Source: Phaeosaccion multiseriatum (Eukaryota > Ochrophyta, other classes). Taken from it: 64,000 nucleotides of DNA. The number at the start of each line of letters is the position of its first letter. Position 1 is the stretch's first letter. The DNA lies in the NCBI GenBank assembly GCA_965112735.1, contig OZ218951.1, forward strand, positions 1,674,001-1,738,000. Direction: 5' to 3'. The notes beneath the pieces are model-generated. The model was given only the letters and a program-made list of their open reading frames with translations. It was not told the origin of the DNA and ran no database searches. Both the position numbers and the translations under genes were made by a program. Of this stretch, positions 44,930 through 54,821 are shown piece after piece.

Positions 44930-47900
44930 GTTTTTCAGTCCACTACGTCCTGACACCTAGTACTGCCCATGCCTTCCCCTCGAGCGCTCTCTCTCTCCTT
45001 CGGGGGCTAACTGCTAATACTTATAATTGTTTACATTGTGTAAGGGGGGGTAAATGCGATTTCCAGGGGGTGCCAAAGCAGGGCGGGCAGACGCGTCTGC
45101 CTCGCCCCTACTCCCAACTACACCCGCTTGAAATCTCATGTCTCCTTCCCCCCTTCTCCCCTAGTCTCCCCTCTGGCCCCAACTTCTACGGCACCGATTC
45201 CCTCGCTCATGGCCAGCGTATTCGTTACCTCAGTTGACTCCGTCGAGTTCTGGCGGATGTAGACGATGAAGCAGTTGCTCTTCCATGGTCCCTATCGCTG
45301 GGCCTGGGCGTCCGAGAAGTCCTTCGCCGCGATGGTCCTTGCCGCGCCGATCTGAAGCGGTGCCGTGCTAATCTGCTGCCTTGTTGCCCGACGCTACATT
45401 GTCCGCTGCTACACTGTCTACTACTCAGCTGCGGTGATGCTACGCTGCCTACTGTCGCATTGCCAGCCGTTGCTACGCTGCCCTCTGCGGGGGTCCTGCC
45501 GCTGTCGCACTGCCAGCCTGCTGCGCTCCTCATGCAGCTGTGCTGCCTACTCCTGCCCTGCCTGCTGTTGCGCGGCCTTCTACGGCTAACCGCCTACTGC
45601 TGCGCCGCCTACTGCTGCGCCGCCCGCTGCTGCGCTGCCTGCTGTTTCACTCGCGGTTGCTGTACTGCCTGCTGCTTCGCTGCCTGTTGCAGCTCTACCT
45701 TCTGCGGCGCTGCCTGCTGCTCCGCTGCCTGCTGCAGCTCTGCGCGCTGCCTGCTGCTCCGCTGCCTCCTCCTGCGCCGCCAGGGGCTGCGCGGTGTGCT
45801 GCTTCAGTGTCTGCTGCCGCACCAGCTCCTGTTGCGCTGCCACTTGCTGCTCTGCCTGACGTTGCGCTGCCTGCCGCTACTAGGCTGTAAACTGTCGCGC
45901 TATCTGCTGCTCGCCACCTGTTGCGGCGCCGCCTTACCGCTGCACTGCCTCCGGCTGCTCACTGCCTTCAGCTGCTGCTATGCTGCCCGTTGCCTCGCTG
46001 CCTACTGTCGCGCTGGTTCCGTCTTTCTGCGGTTGCTAAGCGCCTGATGCTGCACGGTCTGCTGTTGCGCTGCCTTCCCCGGTACTGCGCGCTGCTGCGC
46101 TGCCTGCCGCTACGCTGCCTCTAGCTTCTGCTCTGCCCTGCACTCCATCTTCGGCCTGCCCGATGCTGATCTACGTTTCGCTTCGCCTGCCCGCTGTTGA
46201 CTGCCTTCTGCAGTAACTCTACGAGCTACTGCCCTACCTGCACACACACACACACAGCTGCTGCCCCTGCCCCGCTTCCAGCGGCTGCACTGCCTTCCGC
46301 TGCCATGAAGGGACTGCTGTGTCCAGCCGCTTCATTGCATACTGCTGCACCGCACGTTGCCTCGCAGATCGATGCTGCGCTGCTGTCTACTGCTGTACTA
46401 CGTGTCGTTTCGCAGCCGCCGCTGCCTACGTTCTGCTCTGCTTAGTGCTGCTGCGCTGCCTCCGGCCTCTGCTACCTCGCGCTGCTGCCCTGCTTCCAGC
46501 TGCTTTAGTGCGTGTTGCCTCGCCGCCCGCTGCTGCACTGCTGCTGTACTTCATACTGTGTACCTTCGCAGCCCGCTATTCCACTGTCTCGGATGCTATC
46601 CTTTAGGCGGCTGCCCTGCTTCCGGCTGCTGCACTGCCTTCCGCTGCGGAACTTCGAGCTGCTGCGACACTTCCAGCTGCTGCACTGCACGCTGCATCAC
46701 AGCCCGCTGCTACACTGCCTTCTGCTGCTGCCATGCTTCGGGCTGCTGCTGTACAGCATACTGCTGTACCTTCGCAGCCCGCTGTTCCACTGCCGTCGGA
46801 TGACTGCCCTACTTCCAGCTGTTCCATTGCCTTGTGCTGCTGCACTTGGAACTGCTGCGCCACTTCCATCATCTCTCGTACTGCACGTCGCATCGCTGCC
46901 CGCTGCTGCCGCGCTGCCTTATGCTGCTGTACTTGGAGCTGCTGCGCCACTCCCATCATCTGTCGTACTGCACGTCGCATCGCAGCCCGCTGCTGCGGCG
47001 CTGCCTTCTGCTGCTGTACTTGGAGCTGCTGCGCCACTCCCATCATCTCTCGTACTGCACGTCGCATCGCAGCCCGCTGTTGCGGGGCTGCCTTCTGCTG
47101 CTGTACTTGGAGCTGCTACGCCACCTCCATCATCTGTCGTACTGCACGTCGCATCGCAGCCCGCTGCTGCGGCGCTGCCTTCTGCTGCTGTACTTGGAGC
47201 CTGCTGCGCCCCTTCCATCATCTGTCGTACTGCACGTCGCATCGCAGCCCGCAGTTGCGGCGCTGCCTTCTGCTGCTGTACTTGGATGCTGCTGCGCCAC
47301 CTCCATCATCTGTCGTACTGCACGTCGCATCGCAGCCCGCAGTTGCGGCGCTGCCTTCTGCTGCTGTACTTGGAGCCTGCTGCGCCCCTTCCATCATCTG
47401 TCGTACTGCACGTCGCATCGCAGCCCGCCGTTGCGGCGCTGCCTTCTGCTGCTGTACTTGGAGCTGCTGCGCCACTCCCATCATCTGTCGTACTGCACGT
47501 CGCATCGCAGCCCGCTGCTGCGGCGCTGCCTTCTGCTGCTGTACTTGGAGCTGCTGCGCCCCTTCCATCATCTGTCGTACTGCACGTCGCATCGCAGCCC
47601 GCTGCTGCGGCGCTGCCTTCTGCTGCTGTAATTGGAGCTGCTGCGCCACCTCCATCATCTTCCATCATGTGTCGTAGAACCGCTGCCGTGCTTCCGCCCG
47701 TGCACTTCGAGCTGCTGCCATGCTTCGAGCTGCTGCCATCCTTCCCGCTACTGCATACTGCTGTACCTTCGCAACCCGCTGTTCCACTATCTTCGGGTGC
47801 TATACTTCAAGCGGCTGCTCTGCCTGTTGCATTGCCTTCTGCTGCTGCCCTTCGAGCTGTGCCACTTCCATCTGCTTTCGCAGCCCGCTGCTGCGCTCCC

Positions 47901-48546
47901 TTCTGGTGTTCTGCTGCTGAGCTGCTACCCTGCTGCTGCTCGTCGCTTCGCAGCCCGCTGCTGCGCTCCCTTCTGCTGCTGCACTTCGAGCTGCTACCCT
48001 GCTTCCAGCCGCTGCATACTCCTGTACTGCGTGTTGCTGATGTACTCTCCATCCCCCATCGTCGTCTTGGTCCGTGTGTGGGCGGTGAAACCCCACCTAG
48101 AGTGGCAATGGCCTTCGACACTCGAACCACCGCCCGCATGCTCGTGACAGAGGGCCCGCAGCTGACCGCAGGGCCCGACTGAGCCTGGGGTGTAGCTGCC
48201 CTACCCACCGCCTCCGTCCCGTTCTGCCCTTTCTGCCTCAGCGGAACTTGGAACTGATCTTCTCTCATCCCCCGCCCTGGGGCCCACTCGCGGCACTAAA
48301 CTCCCCTGTCGAGGGAGCTGATGGTCAACCATGCCCCGATGCGGATCATCCAGCGCCCGTGGGGCTGACCCCGTTCGCTACCTCTGCGATACTACGACGG
48401 GTCGCCGGCGAGCTGCCTTCTGTTAAATTTTTCTCCCCGCTTCGGAACGCGGCAGCGTCCCCCCTGGAACTTAAACGATCGCTGCCAGCCCCGTCCGCCC
48501 CGTGGTTGCTGGGCTGCCCCATGCTGCCCTTACCGTGCTGAGCACT
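44930..48546 (-). repeat. CTG-rich region with decayed 87-bp minisatellite
   Basis: Between the 485-bp repeats. On the minus strand about 46850-47640 is a tandem array with an 87-bp period (29 codons) reading QQRAAMRRAVRQMM, VAQQLQVQQQKAAP and so on, a Gln/Ala/Arg-rich coiled-coil-like repeat. Several units carry one-base insertions (GAGCCTGC for GAGCTGC near 47199 and 47372) that break the frame, so it is not coding as it stands. 45400-46800 and 47690-48010 are looser CTGC-word repeats. 48180-48546 read on the minus strand gives a Ser/Gly/Arg-rich gag-like composition (LSSRGDAAAFRSGEK), with no recognised motif. Confidence 0.6.
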
Positions 48547-49031
48547 TAAATACTTGTGACGACTCTTGCAACGCTGAACTTGCGGTGCCTCCTCTTCAAA
48601 CCACAAAACACGGCTGATCTGAAAAGAAACGCCTCGTAGAAAGTCCCGGATCCCGTTCTCGAAGAGCGGCGTCCCCCGGAAACTTTTGCTGTCGCTGCCG
48701 TCTCCTTTGCGCGGTGGACTGCTGGGCTGCTCCGCCCCTTCGCTGTCCTTCTCACCGCGCTGAGCTCTTCGGCACTTGCTACAACTCTTGCGACGCCGTA
48801 CTCGCGTCGCCTCCTCTTTTACAGTAGTGAATGCTAGATTCTTGCTATACCCCGGTGGGGTGGGCGTCCTACGTGTCGAGCGGGCCGCTAGGCCCCTTGC
48901 GTCAGTCGGCGCGGCGTACCCTTGCCTTCAACCATTTCTTGACTGTAACACTGTAACTGCCAGTCCTCCCCGTTTCCCGAAAATACGTTTTCGATACTAT
49001 CGACTCGTAAACTCGCTCTGCTCAAAAACTA
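48547..49031. repeat. 485-bp direct repeat, right copy
   Basis: Perfect copy of 44445-44929. Its downstream continuation (GTTTTTCAGTCC at the left copy) is interrupted here by the Crypton-like element immediately after AAAAACTA. Confidence 0.93.
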
Positions 49032-52000
49032 TTGATGACCGGTTTTGGTGGGGCGAGATGCCCCACTCGGTGAAAGTGGGTATTTTTAGTACCCAATTTT
49101 TTTAAAAGTGGGTATTTTTAGTACAGTACCCAATATGGACCAGTAGCGCCCCTTCCCCCCCCCCTCCTTTTTTTGTGTGTGTGTCTGCCCCTGCTACAGG
49201 GGAAAATATACTACGCTATGATATGACGATATAATGGTATTACCACGATAACAATGGTATTCATATTTACAGACACACTTAGTGTCCGTCCTCAATCATG
49301 CATGGCTTACAGTAGTAGTCAAAATCGCCTTCCACAAAACCCTTACTGTCGCAAAACTCGACGGTGCACATGTGGTGCACGAGGTTTCCACACGCTCTTT
49401 CGGATGGGCAGAGGAACAGCTTGACTTGCGAGGGCTTAGTACAGCCATACGAGCATGTGAAGGCCATGTCTCCCTCTCTCAAGCCGCCCAACGACGGCGC
49501 TGCTGACGCGGCAGCAGCGGCAGTAGCGGCCGCAGCGGCCGCATCAGAGGCAGCAGCAGAAGCAGCATCAGAAGCAGTACCAGTACCAGTACGCTGTTTT
49601 TTTTGGGCCCCCCTTCCCCCACCCCTTCCTCCTCCTCCTCCTCCGGCTCCGCCTCCTCCTGTTGCAGCAGCAGCAGCAGCAGCATTGCTGCTGCCACCTC
49701 CCTCCTCGTCGTCCTCTGCACCGCTATCACCTCCATCCCCCTCCTTCGACTCGTCTGCACCAGTGCCACTTTCCTTCGCCCTCGCCCGCTTCGCCCGTTT
49801 TTTCGCGTCCGCCTGCTGCGCGCTCCATAAAATATACACGGTGGTCCACACCAGCTGATTGAAGCGGCGCTTGTGAGAATCAGAACGAGACTTGATGTCA
49901 AAGGCGTCTTTGACTGCGTCAAACATGCTTCGCGCTTCTTCAAGCGTCGGCTTGTCCTTCCAGAGCCCCTTTTCTTTCGCCGCGGATTCAATCGCACCCA
50001 TCAAACAGCAAAATTTTGACATCCTTCGCTTCTCCGCCCTCCCCTGCACGTCTGCTGTCGTGAATTCTCGAAGGCGAGGAGTGCCTGTCATCCAAGCATC
50101 CCAAGCAGCGCGCACAGTGAAGCTAGGGACCTCAAAGTGCTCGGGAAGGGTATGCCACCGGCCGTTGTAGAGATACAGAGGTGGCTGATCTGCACCTGCA
50201 CAAGAAGAAGAAGAGGGCGGGGCGCTGCTCGAACCCTCACCAAGGCCCAGAGTGCCTGCCTGGTGAGCCGCGAAAAGGTCGCTGAGCCCACTCTTAGAAA
50301 AGGCTGCGTCGAGGGTCGTCTGCAGGGCCCTGCTCACACCCAGACTGGTGACAGTGCCAGAGGCCTGTGCATTCTCCTCCAGAACGTCACGGATCAGCGT
50401 CTCCAAGTCGACCTTGATCGTCTGGCCCAACACCTCAAGCTTGCCGCCTAGAGAGGCCACGCTGTCCGCCACGACTTGGAATTGCCTCAGCTGCACGACG
50501 TGGGGAGGAATCCCGGTTGCAGAAATCTCGTCCGTCTCGTCCGGATACTTCAGCACGACATGCTCTGAAAGGTCCGCCAGCAACCTTTGATCTCGGAAGA
50601 GCTGTGTCGTGAAAAGAGGGTGATTCTCCTGAAGAGTGCTGCGCAGAAAGCCGGCGTGGTACACCACACTGGCAAGACAGAATTCAGCCACCTTCCTCAA
50701 TCTCAGCGGCACGTCCCTGAAGCAGCTCACAATGGCTCCCGCGAGCACGTCTTCAATGCCCTCCTTCGCTGTGCCGTCCACCTTGAGGCGCTGAAAAAAG
50801 GGAGGAAGCAATGCAAACTCCTTCGCTGAGATGTTCGCCCCGGAGGCAGCCCGGCCCACATACTGATCTGCTGCATTGATGGGGTTGAAGTAGATGCCCT
50901 GGACGCCGGGAAGAGACCATCCCATTCGAAGTTGCACAGCAATTGGGTTGGGAGCAGCGGACGAGCCGCTTGTGACGTGCGAGGCAGCGCCCTTGCGCCC
51001 AGAATGAGTGCCGAGGTCCTCTGGAGTCAGCCCCATGCCTTCCAAAATGGACGAGTTCGCCGCCGCCGTACGTCTGAGGAAGCCGCAATACCTATCGTAC
51101 TGATTGTTGCCAGCGAACAGCGCGTTCTTCTCAAAACCAAAGCTCAGGAGGTAAACACCAAGCGCGAGGACGGGGCAGATCTCCGGCATGATTGGATTCG
51201 CGTAGACGTGGCGAGGATGTCGGGCCTTCTCTCCCAGCTGGTCGCCCTTTTGCTTCCCAAAATAGACGCAGAGCGCGTCCCCCTTCCACTCGAGATGATC
51301 GAGACAAATCTCCACACAGTTGGTGGCGCGGCACATCAGATTCCAGGAGAGAACGAGGAAGGGGTGGCCAAAGGCGCCCTGTCTGTGCCCGTTCTCACAG
51401 ACTGCCGAGCTCAGCATTGCTGCGATGTACACAAGCGAAGGAAACAGTGGCAACCAAAGACGGCGTCAGGGCTAGGAAGTGAGTGGGGGGCAGTCAATGC
51501 ATCAGCCACTTGTCTCCACCCACTCCACTAGTTTCCACTGTCCACTGACTCCACACAGCTGGGAATTTACCTTTGGCAAGAGCGCGGTAGAGAGCGAACG
51601 GCATGGGAGCCTTCCCTTCTCTGACTTCGACATTTCCCTCCTGCTTCTCTCCTGCGATCGTCCTCTTCAGCCCCTTGGTGAGCGTCGCAAGGTCGCTTTG
51701 CAATTTGCGGTGCTGCTCCTCCTGATGGTAGTCTCTGTACAGATTGAAGAGTGCAGAGCGTTTCGACTGTGCACCGGCCTTGGATAAGCCCTTCGGCCCC
51801 TTCTTGACTTCAAGCAGCCACCCGAAGAACGCGTCGGCTGTCAGCAGATGGAACAGCAAAGGGTGCGGCGCCCGAGGTGCTTGGATCAAGTGTGCCTTCA
51901 CCCGCTTCGTCCACTGCGCCTCAGCCTTCTTCTTGGCCTTTGCTTGGGCTTTCGCTGCTCTCGACACCTCAGCCGGCGTCTGCTGTGCCGCTGCAGTGGC

Positions 52001-52641
52001 ACCACCCGCTCCGCCAGGTGCGGCGGCTGCTGCGGCTGCTGCTGCTCTCCTCTGTGCTTCCTCCTCTTCCCCATCTTCCCCGTCTTCCTCCTCTTCCCCC
52101 TCCGGTGGAGCAAATGCTGTCCTGAAGTCAGGGTCCAGAAGCTCCGGGTGCTTGCGGAAGAGGTATCGGATCAGCATCGTGGAGGCGCATGCATATCCAC
52201 TTCTCGAGCGTGGGGCGATGGTGTTGTTTCGGGGGTTCTGAATCTGCTGCTGCTCTGCAGTAAGCGGTGCTTCTTCCCCCTCTGCTGCTGGTGCTTCCGG
52301 AACCGTAGCAACAGCGACGTCAGCCATGGTATACTCTGTTCTCCTGCAAATTCACGTGGGAGATGCCCCTCCCACCACTGGCATCAGCTGTTACAGCCGG
52401 GTATCGTCCGCGCAGCCGCTGCTCCTCTTACATAGCTGCACTGTGCAAATATGCTGATGCTGTGAATGAAATAAACTCCACGTGGGGAGGGGGGGGAGAA
52501 TGCCCCACAACCAAAAAATATTGGATAAAAAACTTGAAAAACGAGCATTTATGGCCCATAAAATATCCAAAACAATTATTTCGTGGGGCAGGTGCCCCAC
52601 TTCACGGTACTATTAGACATACGGACTACAGAGAACTATTG
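49032..52641 (-). mobile_element. Crypton-like tyrosine-recombinase transposon
   Basis: A 3.6-kb element with one gene and no transposase of the DDE type. Its left edge carries GTGGGGC-GAGAT-GCCCCAC (about 49050-49068) and its right edge GTGGGGC-AGGT-GCCCCAC (about 52583-52600), short palindromes resembling recombinase core sites. The word AACTATTG occurs at 49027-49034 and 52634-52641. The left copy of the 485-bp repeat gives a candidate empty site, CAAAAACTAGTTTTTCAG, against CAAAAACTA-element-CTAGTTATT here. Confidence 0.7.
49279..52327 (-). CDS. Tyrosine recombinase with GCR1_C-like domain and PHD-like zinc finger
   Basis: Exon 1 (51561-52327) and exon 2 (49279 to about 51415) join in phase with donor GGTAAAT and acceptor CATCGCAG before CAATGCTGAG. 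Exon 1 has an acidic/Ala-rich spacer and a basic helical part. Exon 2 carries the recombinase core: NLMCRATNC (catalytic Arg), KQKGDQLG, DLGTHSGRKGAASH (H-x-x-R) and GWSLPGVQGIYFNP with DQYVGR (likely nucleophile Tyr). A segment with VRAAWDAWMTGTPRLREF resembles the GCR1_C DNA-binding domain found in Cryptons. The last about 60 residues form a Cys/His cluster (CSYGC, FLCPSERACGNLVHHMC, YYCKPC) like a PHD or related finger. It should cut and rejoin the element through a Tyr intermediate. Both exons are open, so it may still be functional. Confidence 0.8.
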
Positions 52642-52749
52642 CTAGTTATTCCTCCTGTACGTGACACTGATCGTTTCAGGCTCTATCTCACTTTACCAAC
52701 CTCCTCCACTATAGATCCACCATAATGTATTCTCCTTCACCATAGACAC

Positions 52750-53817
52750 ATGTCTGCGTGCGTGCTGGCGTGCCGCGAAGAGGCGGCCGCGACCTTCGGC
52801 CGTACGAGCCAGAGCGAAGGCGTGTGCGATGAAGCTACTGGGATTTGCTCCGGCTGTGGGGACGGATTCTACGACAAAAACATCTTAGGAGAGAGTGCTT
52901 GTGTGGCCAAGGCGTACCTTGATGTTCCCGAGATGGTACTTCTAATCGCATGTGCAGTGCACTTGGTCGATGTGATGTACGTCCTCGGCAGGCATGTGTG
53001 GCGTAGGGGAGGGGTGAAGGCACTGCTGAAGGAGACTAAGACGGGTGTAGCGCAAACCAGACTGATAGGGGCAGTGCTTTGCTTGCTCTGTACCACGACA
53101 TTCTTGCTCATCTCTGTCGGAAGGTTCTCCAGTGGGACAGGGCCGCTGGACAACTCACTGGCCTGGTGTTTAGGTGGTATCGCTACGTGGTGCTGCATAG
53201 GAAACCAATGGCTGGTTCTTCGTCTGTGGCTTGCCGCCTTACCGCGGAGGCTTCTGTCTGGCGCGCCTACCGCACTTCGGCTTCGGAACTTTGTGGAGAG
53301 GCGGTTTTGGCTGATCTCCGCTGCTCTGGCCTTCGCAGGGACGTCGGGTTCCGTTGTACTGATTTTTCTCCCAGGCTACTTAACCTACTGGATCGAGTGC
53401 GTCATTGCGCTGCCCGGTGTCCATGCAGTTGATGGGGCCATTGTAGTGGCAACGACCAGCCTGCTGGACATGTTTAAGATGATGCCCGTGCTATCGCTAG
53501 ACTTGCGCAAGATCAAGACGCAGTGTCGGTTGATGAGGGCTTTCACGCTCACTGTCTGGGTTGGAAGTCTCGTTTTACCTCTCACCCTCGTTGATCCGAT
53601 GAGTACGTGGATGCTGCAGCGACCCTCTACTGTCATGGTATTCGTCAGGGTAGTCTGCCTGGAATGGGAGCTGACAGTGTTCTACTTCGTTTTCCGAGGG
53701 ACGTTCACTCGAAGACATTCTTCGGGCGACACCCTCCATAGTCATTGGAGCGCTGCAAGTACTGGAGCTTTTCTTAAGAGTTGTAAGGTTCTTCCAGTGA
53801 ATGACGTGCCAGGTTAG
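52750..53817 (+). CDS. 355-residue Cys-rich multi-pass membrane protein, copy 2
   Basis: Same length and architecture as the copy at 39068-40135: Cys-rich N-terminal knot (VCDEATGICSGCGDGFYD) then about seven hydrophobic segments. Family not recognised. By eye the first about 650 bp differ from copy 1 at about ten positions, whereas the last about 420 bp differ at about 25 or more, nearly all changing the residue (for example GIDALLGA against GVHAVDGA, MPELSPHLRKV against MPVLSLDLRKI). As in copy 1, the ATG follows TTCACCATAG, so an upstream exon is possible. Here the upstream exon would have been cut off by the 8.3-kb insertion unless splicing crosses it. Confidence 0.65.
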   Translation: MSACVLACREEAAATFGRTSQSEGVCDEATGICSGCGDGFYDKNILGESACVAKAYLDVPEMVLLIACAVHLVDVMYVLGRHVWRRGGVKALLKETKTGVAQTRLIGAVLCLLCTTTFLLISVGRFSSGTGPLDNSLAWCLGGIATWCCIGNQWLVLRLWLAALPRRLLSGAPTALRLRNFVERRFWLISAALAFAGTSGSVVLIFLPGYLTYWIECVIALPGVHAVDGAIVVATTSLLDMFKMMPVLSLDLRKIKTQCRLMRAFTLTVWVGSLVLPLTLVDPMSTWMLQRPSTVMVFVRVVCLEWELTVFYFVFRGTFTRRHSSGDTLHSHWSAASTGAFLKSCKVLPVNDVPG

Positions 53818-54043
53818 GCGCTCGTCAACGTGCGACCTCTACTTGAGAGGTGCGACCTGTCCTTTAATGAAGAGATGGTCTTCACTCCGCGTTTGGCCCT
53901 GCGTCGGTGTGCTGCTGTGGCACTCGTTACCTTGCTAGCCCGGAGGGAAGAGCGAGGAAGCGCCGATGCCCAAAGGGCACGTAAGACGAGAGCAGGAGGA
54001 ATCATCCGCTGAGCCATCACGATGCATGCTCCCCAAGCAGAGT

Positions 54044-54235
54044 CTCGGCCCCTGACAAGGTTCTGAGGCGACCCAGGCCAGAACCTGGCCGGAACCTGGC
54101 CCGCTGGCGAGGCTTGGCAGAGCAGCCTTGGCACTCATCATTGCCTTCTTACATGGCTTTCCCCCAGAACCTGCAACCTGGGGGGATGGTCAGAACCTGG
54201 AACCTGGGTCGCCTCAGAACCTTGTCAAGGGCCGA
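54044..54235. mobile_element. 192-bp inverted-repeat element with empty site in unit 1
   Basis: Ends are about 32-bp inverted repeats (CGGCCCCTGACAAGGTTC ... with one mismatch). Flanked by AGAGT at 54039-54043 and 54236-54240. The matching place in unit 1 (about 40350-40380) reads CCCCGAGTAGAGTCAGCAGC with a single AGAGT and no insert. The interior contains AACCTGG-type subrepeats and no gene. Confidence 0.8.
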
Positions 54236-54340
54236 AGAGTCAGCAGCAGCTGGGTATGACAAGCACAAGAAGGAGAAGACAGGCAGGCAGGCTCGGGGCA
54301 GGGGAGGGGAGACGGGGAAGAGTAGAAGGGCCCCACCAGT

Positions 54341-54457
54341 CGACCCCTGACACGCTATCCGCTATCCGCTATCGCCGGCGCGCTATCCGCTATCCGCTAT
54401 CACCGGCGCGCTATCCGCTATCGAGAAAGTGGCCGATAGCGTGTCAGGGGTCGACAG
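54341..54457. mobile_element. 117-bp MITE with 8-bp target duplication
   Basis: Inverted ends of 19 bp (CGACCCCTGACACGCTATC), with four extra bases (ACAG) at the right. Flanked by CCACCAGT at 54333-54340 and 54458-54465. Unit 1 has the unoccupied site GGCCCCACCAGTACCGC near 40456-40472 with one CCACCAGT. The interior is a 28-bp subrepeat of GCTATCC words, two and a half copies. The core CTATCGAGAAAGTGG matches the element at 9143-9207. Confidence 0.9.
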
Positions 54458-54613
54458 CCACCAGTACCGCTTCCCCGTGCTCACGATGGGCAAGACCGCC
54501 CGGCCAGTGGAGCAGGACCGTGCTTTCCCTTTGCACCCCACCGTAGAAGCGGCCGGAGCAGGTGCTGCGGACAGCCTACAACCCATCGAGAGGACTGGCA
54601 CGCTTTCAAGCTG

Positions 54614-54821
54614 TGTGGAAGAGAGGAGGAAATTTTATTTTCTCCTGTTTATTATTCCCTGTAACGGCTGTAACGGCTGTAACGTCCAAATGCATTTGGC
54701 GTTTCGCCCTCCTCTCGATCGATCCCTCCCCACAACCCCTCGGCCGGCTATCTACAGCACCTCACCCTTCTTTGGCTGCTGGAGGTCTCGGCATTGCGAG
54801 GTATAGCTGTAAGGAAGAAAC
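54614..54821. other. Upstream region of the metalloprotease gene
   Basis: No gene. Starts with T-rich sequence and a short TGTAACGGC tandem repeat (54660-54685). It should contain the promoter of the gene that starts at 54822. Confidence 0.4.

Larger units (their letters stand above)
44386..52726. mobile_element. About 8.3-kb composite insertion into unit 2
   Basis: Unit 1 is continuous from hydrolase copy 1 to the membrane-protein gene over about 300 bp. In unit 2 homology stops after about 44385 and resumes at CCACCATAATGTATTCTCC about 52723. Everything between is extra. It contains two 485-bp perfect direct repeats, a minisatellite block and a Crypton-like element. The exact junctions are uncertain by about 20 bp, and it may be several nested insertions. 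Confidence 0.7.
52727..54613. repeat. Tandem segmental duplication, unit 2 (right part)
   Basis: Resumes the homology to unit 1 (39040-40620): membrane-protein gene, its 3' flank, and a hydrolase 5' fragment read on the minus strand (RLSAAPAPAAS at about 54557-54613). Relative to unit 1 it contains two extra TIR elements. Confidence 0.85.

Noticed and set aside
45400-48182. Plus-strand frames rich in Cys and Leu (for example 46512-48182)
   Set aside because: They are the complement of CAG-rich minisatellite; composition follows the repeat, and the minus-strand array itself is frameshifted.
44445-49031. A standard LTR retrotransposon
   Set aside because: The 485-bp repeats lack TG/CA ends and no reverse transcriptase, integrase or RNase H motif lies between them.
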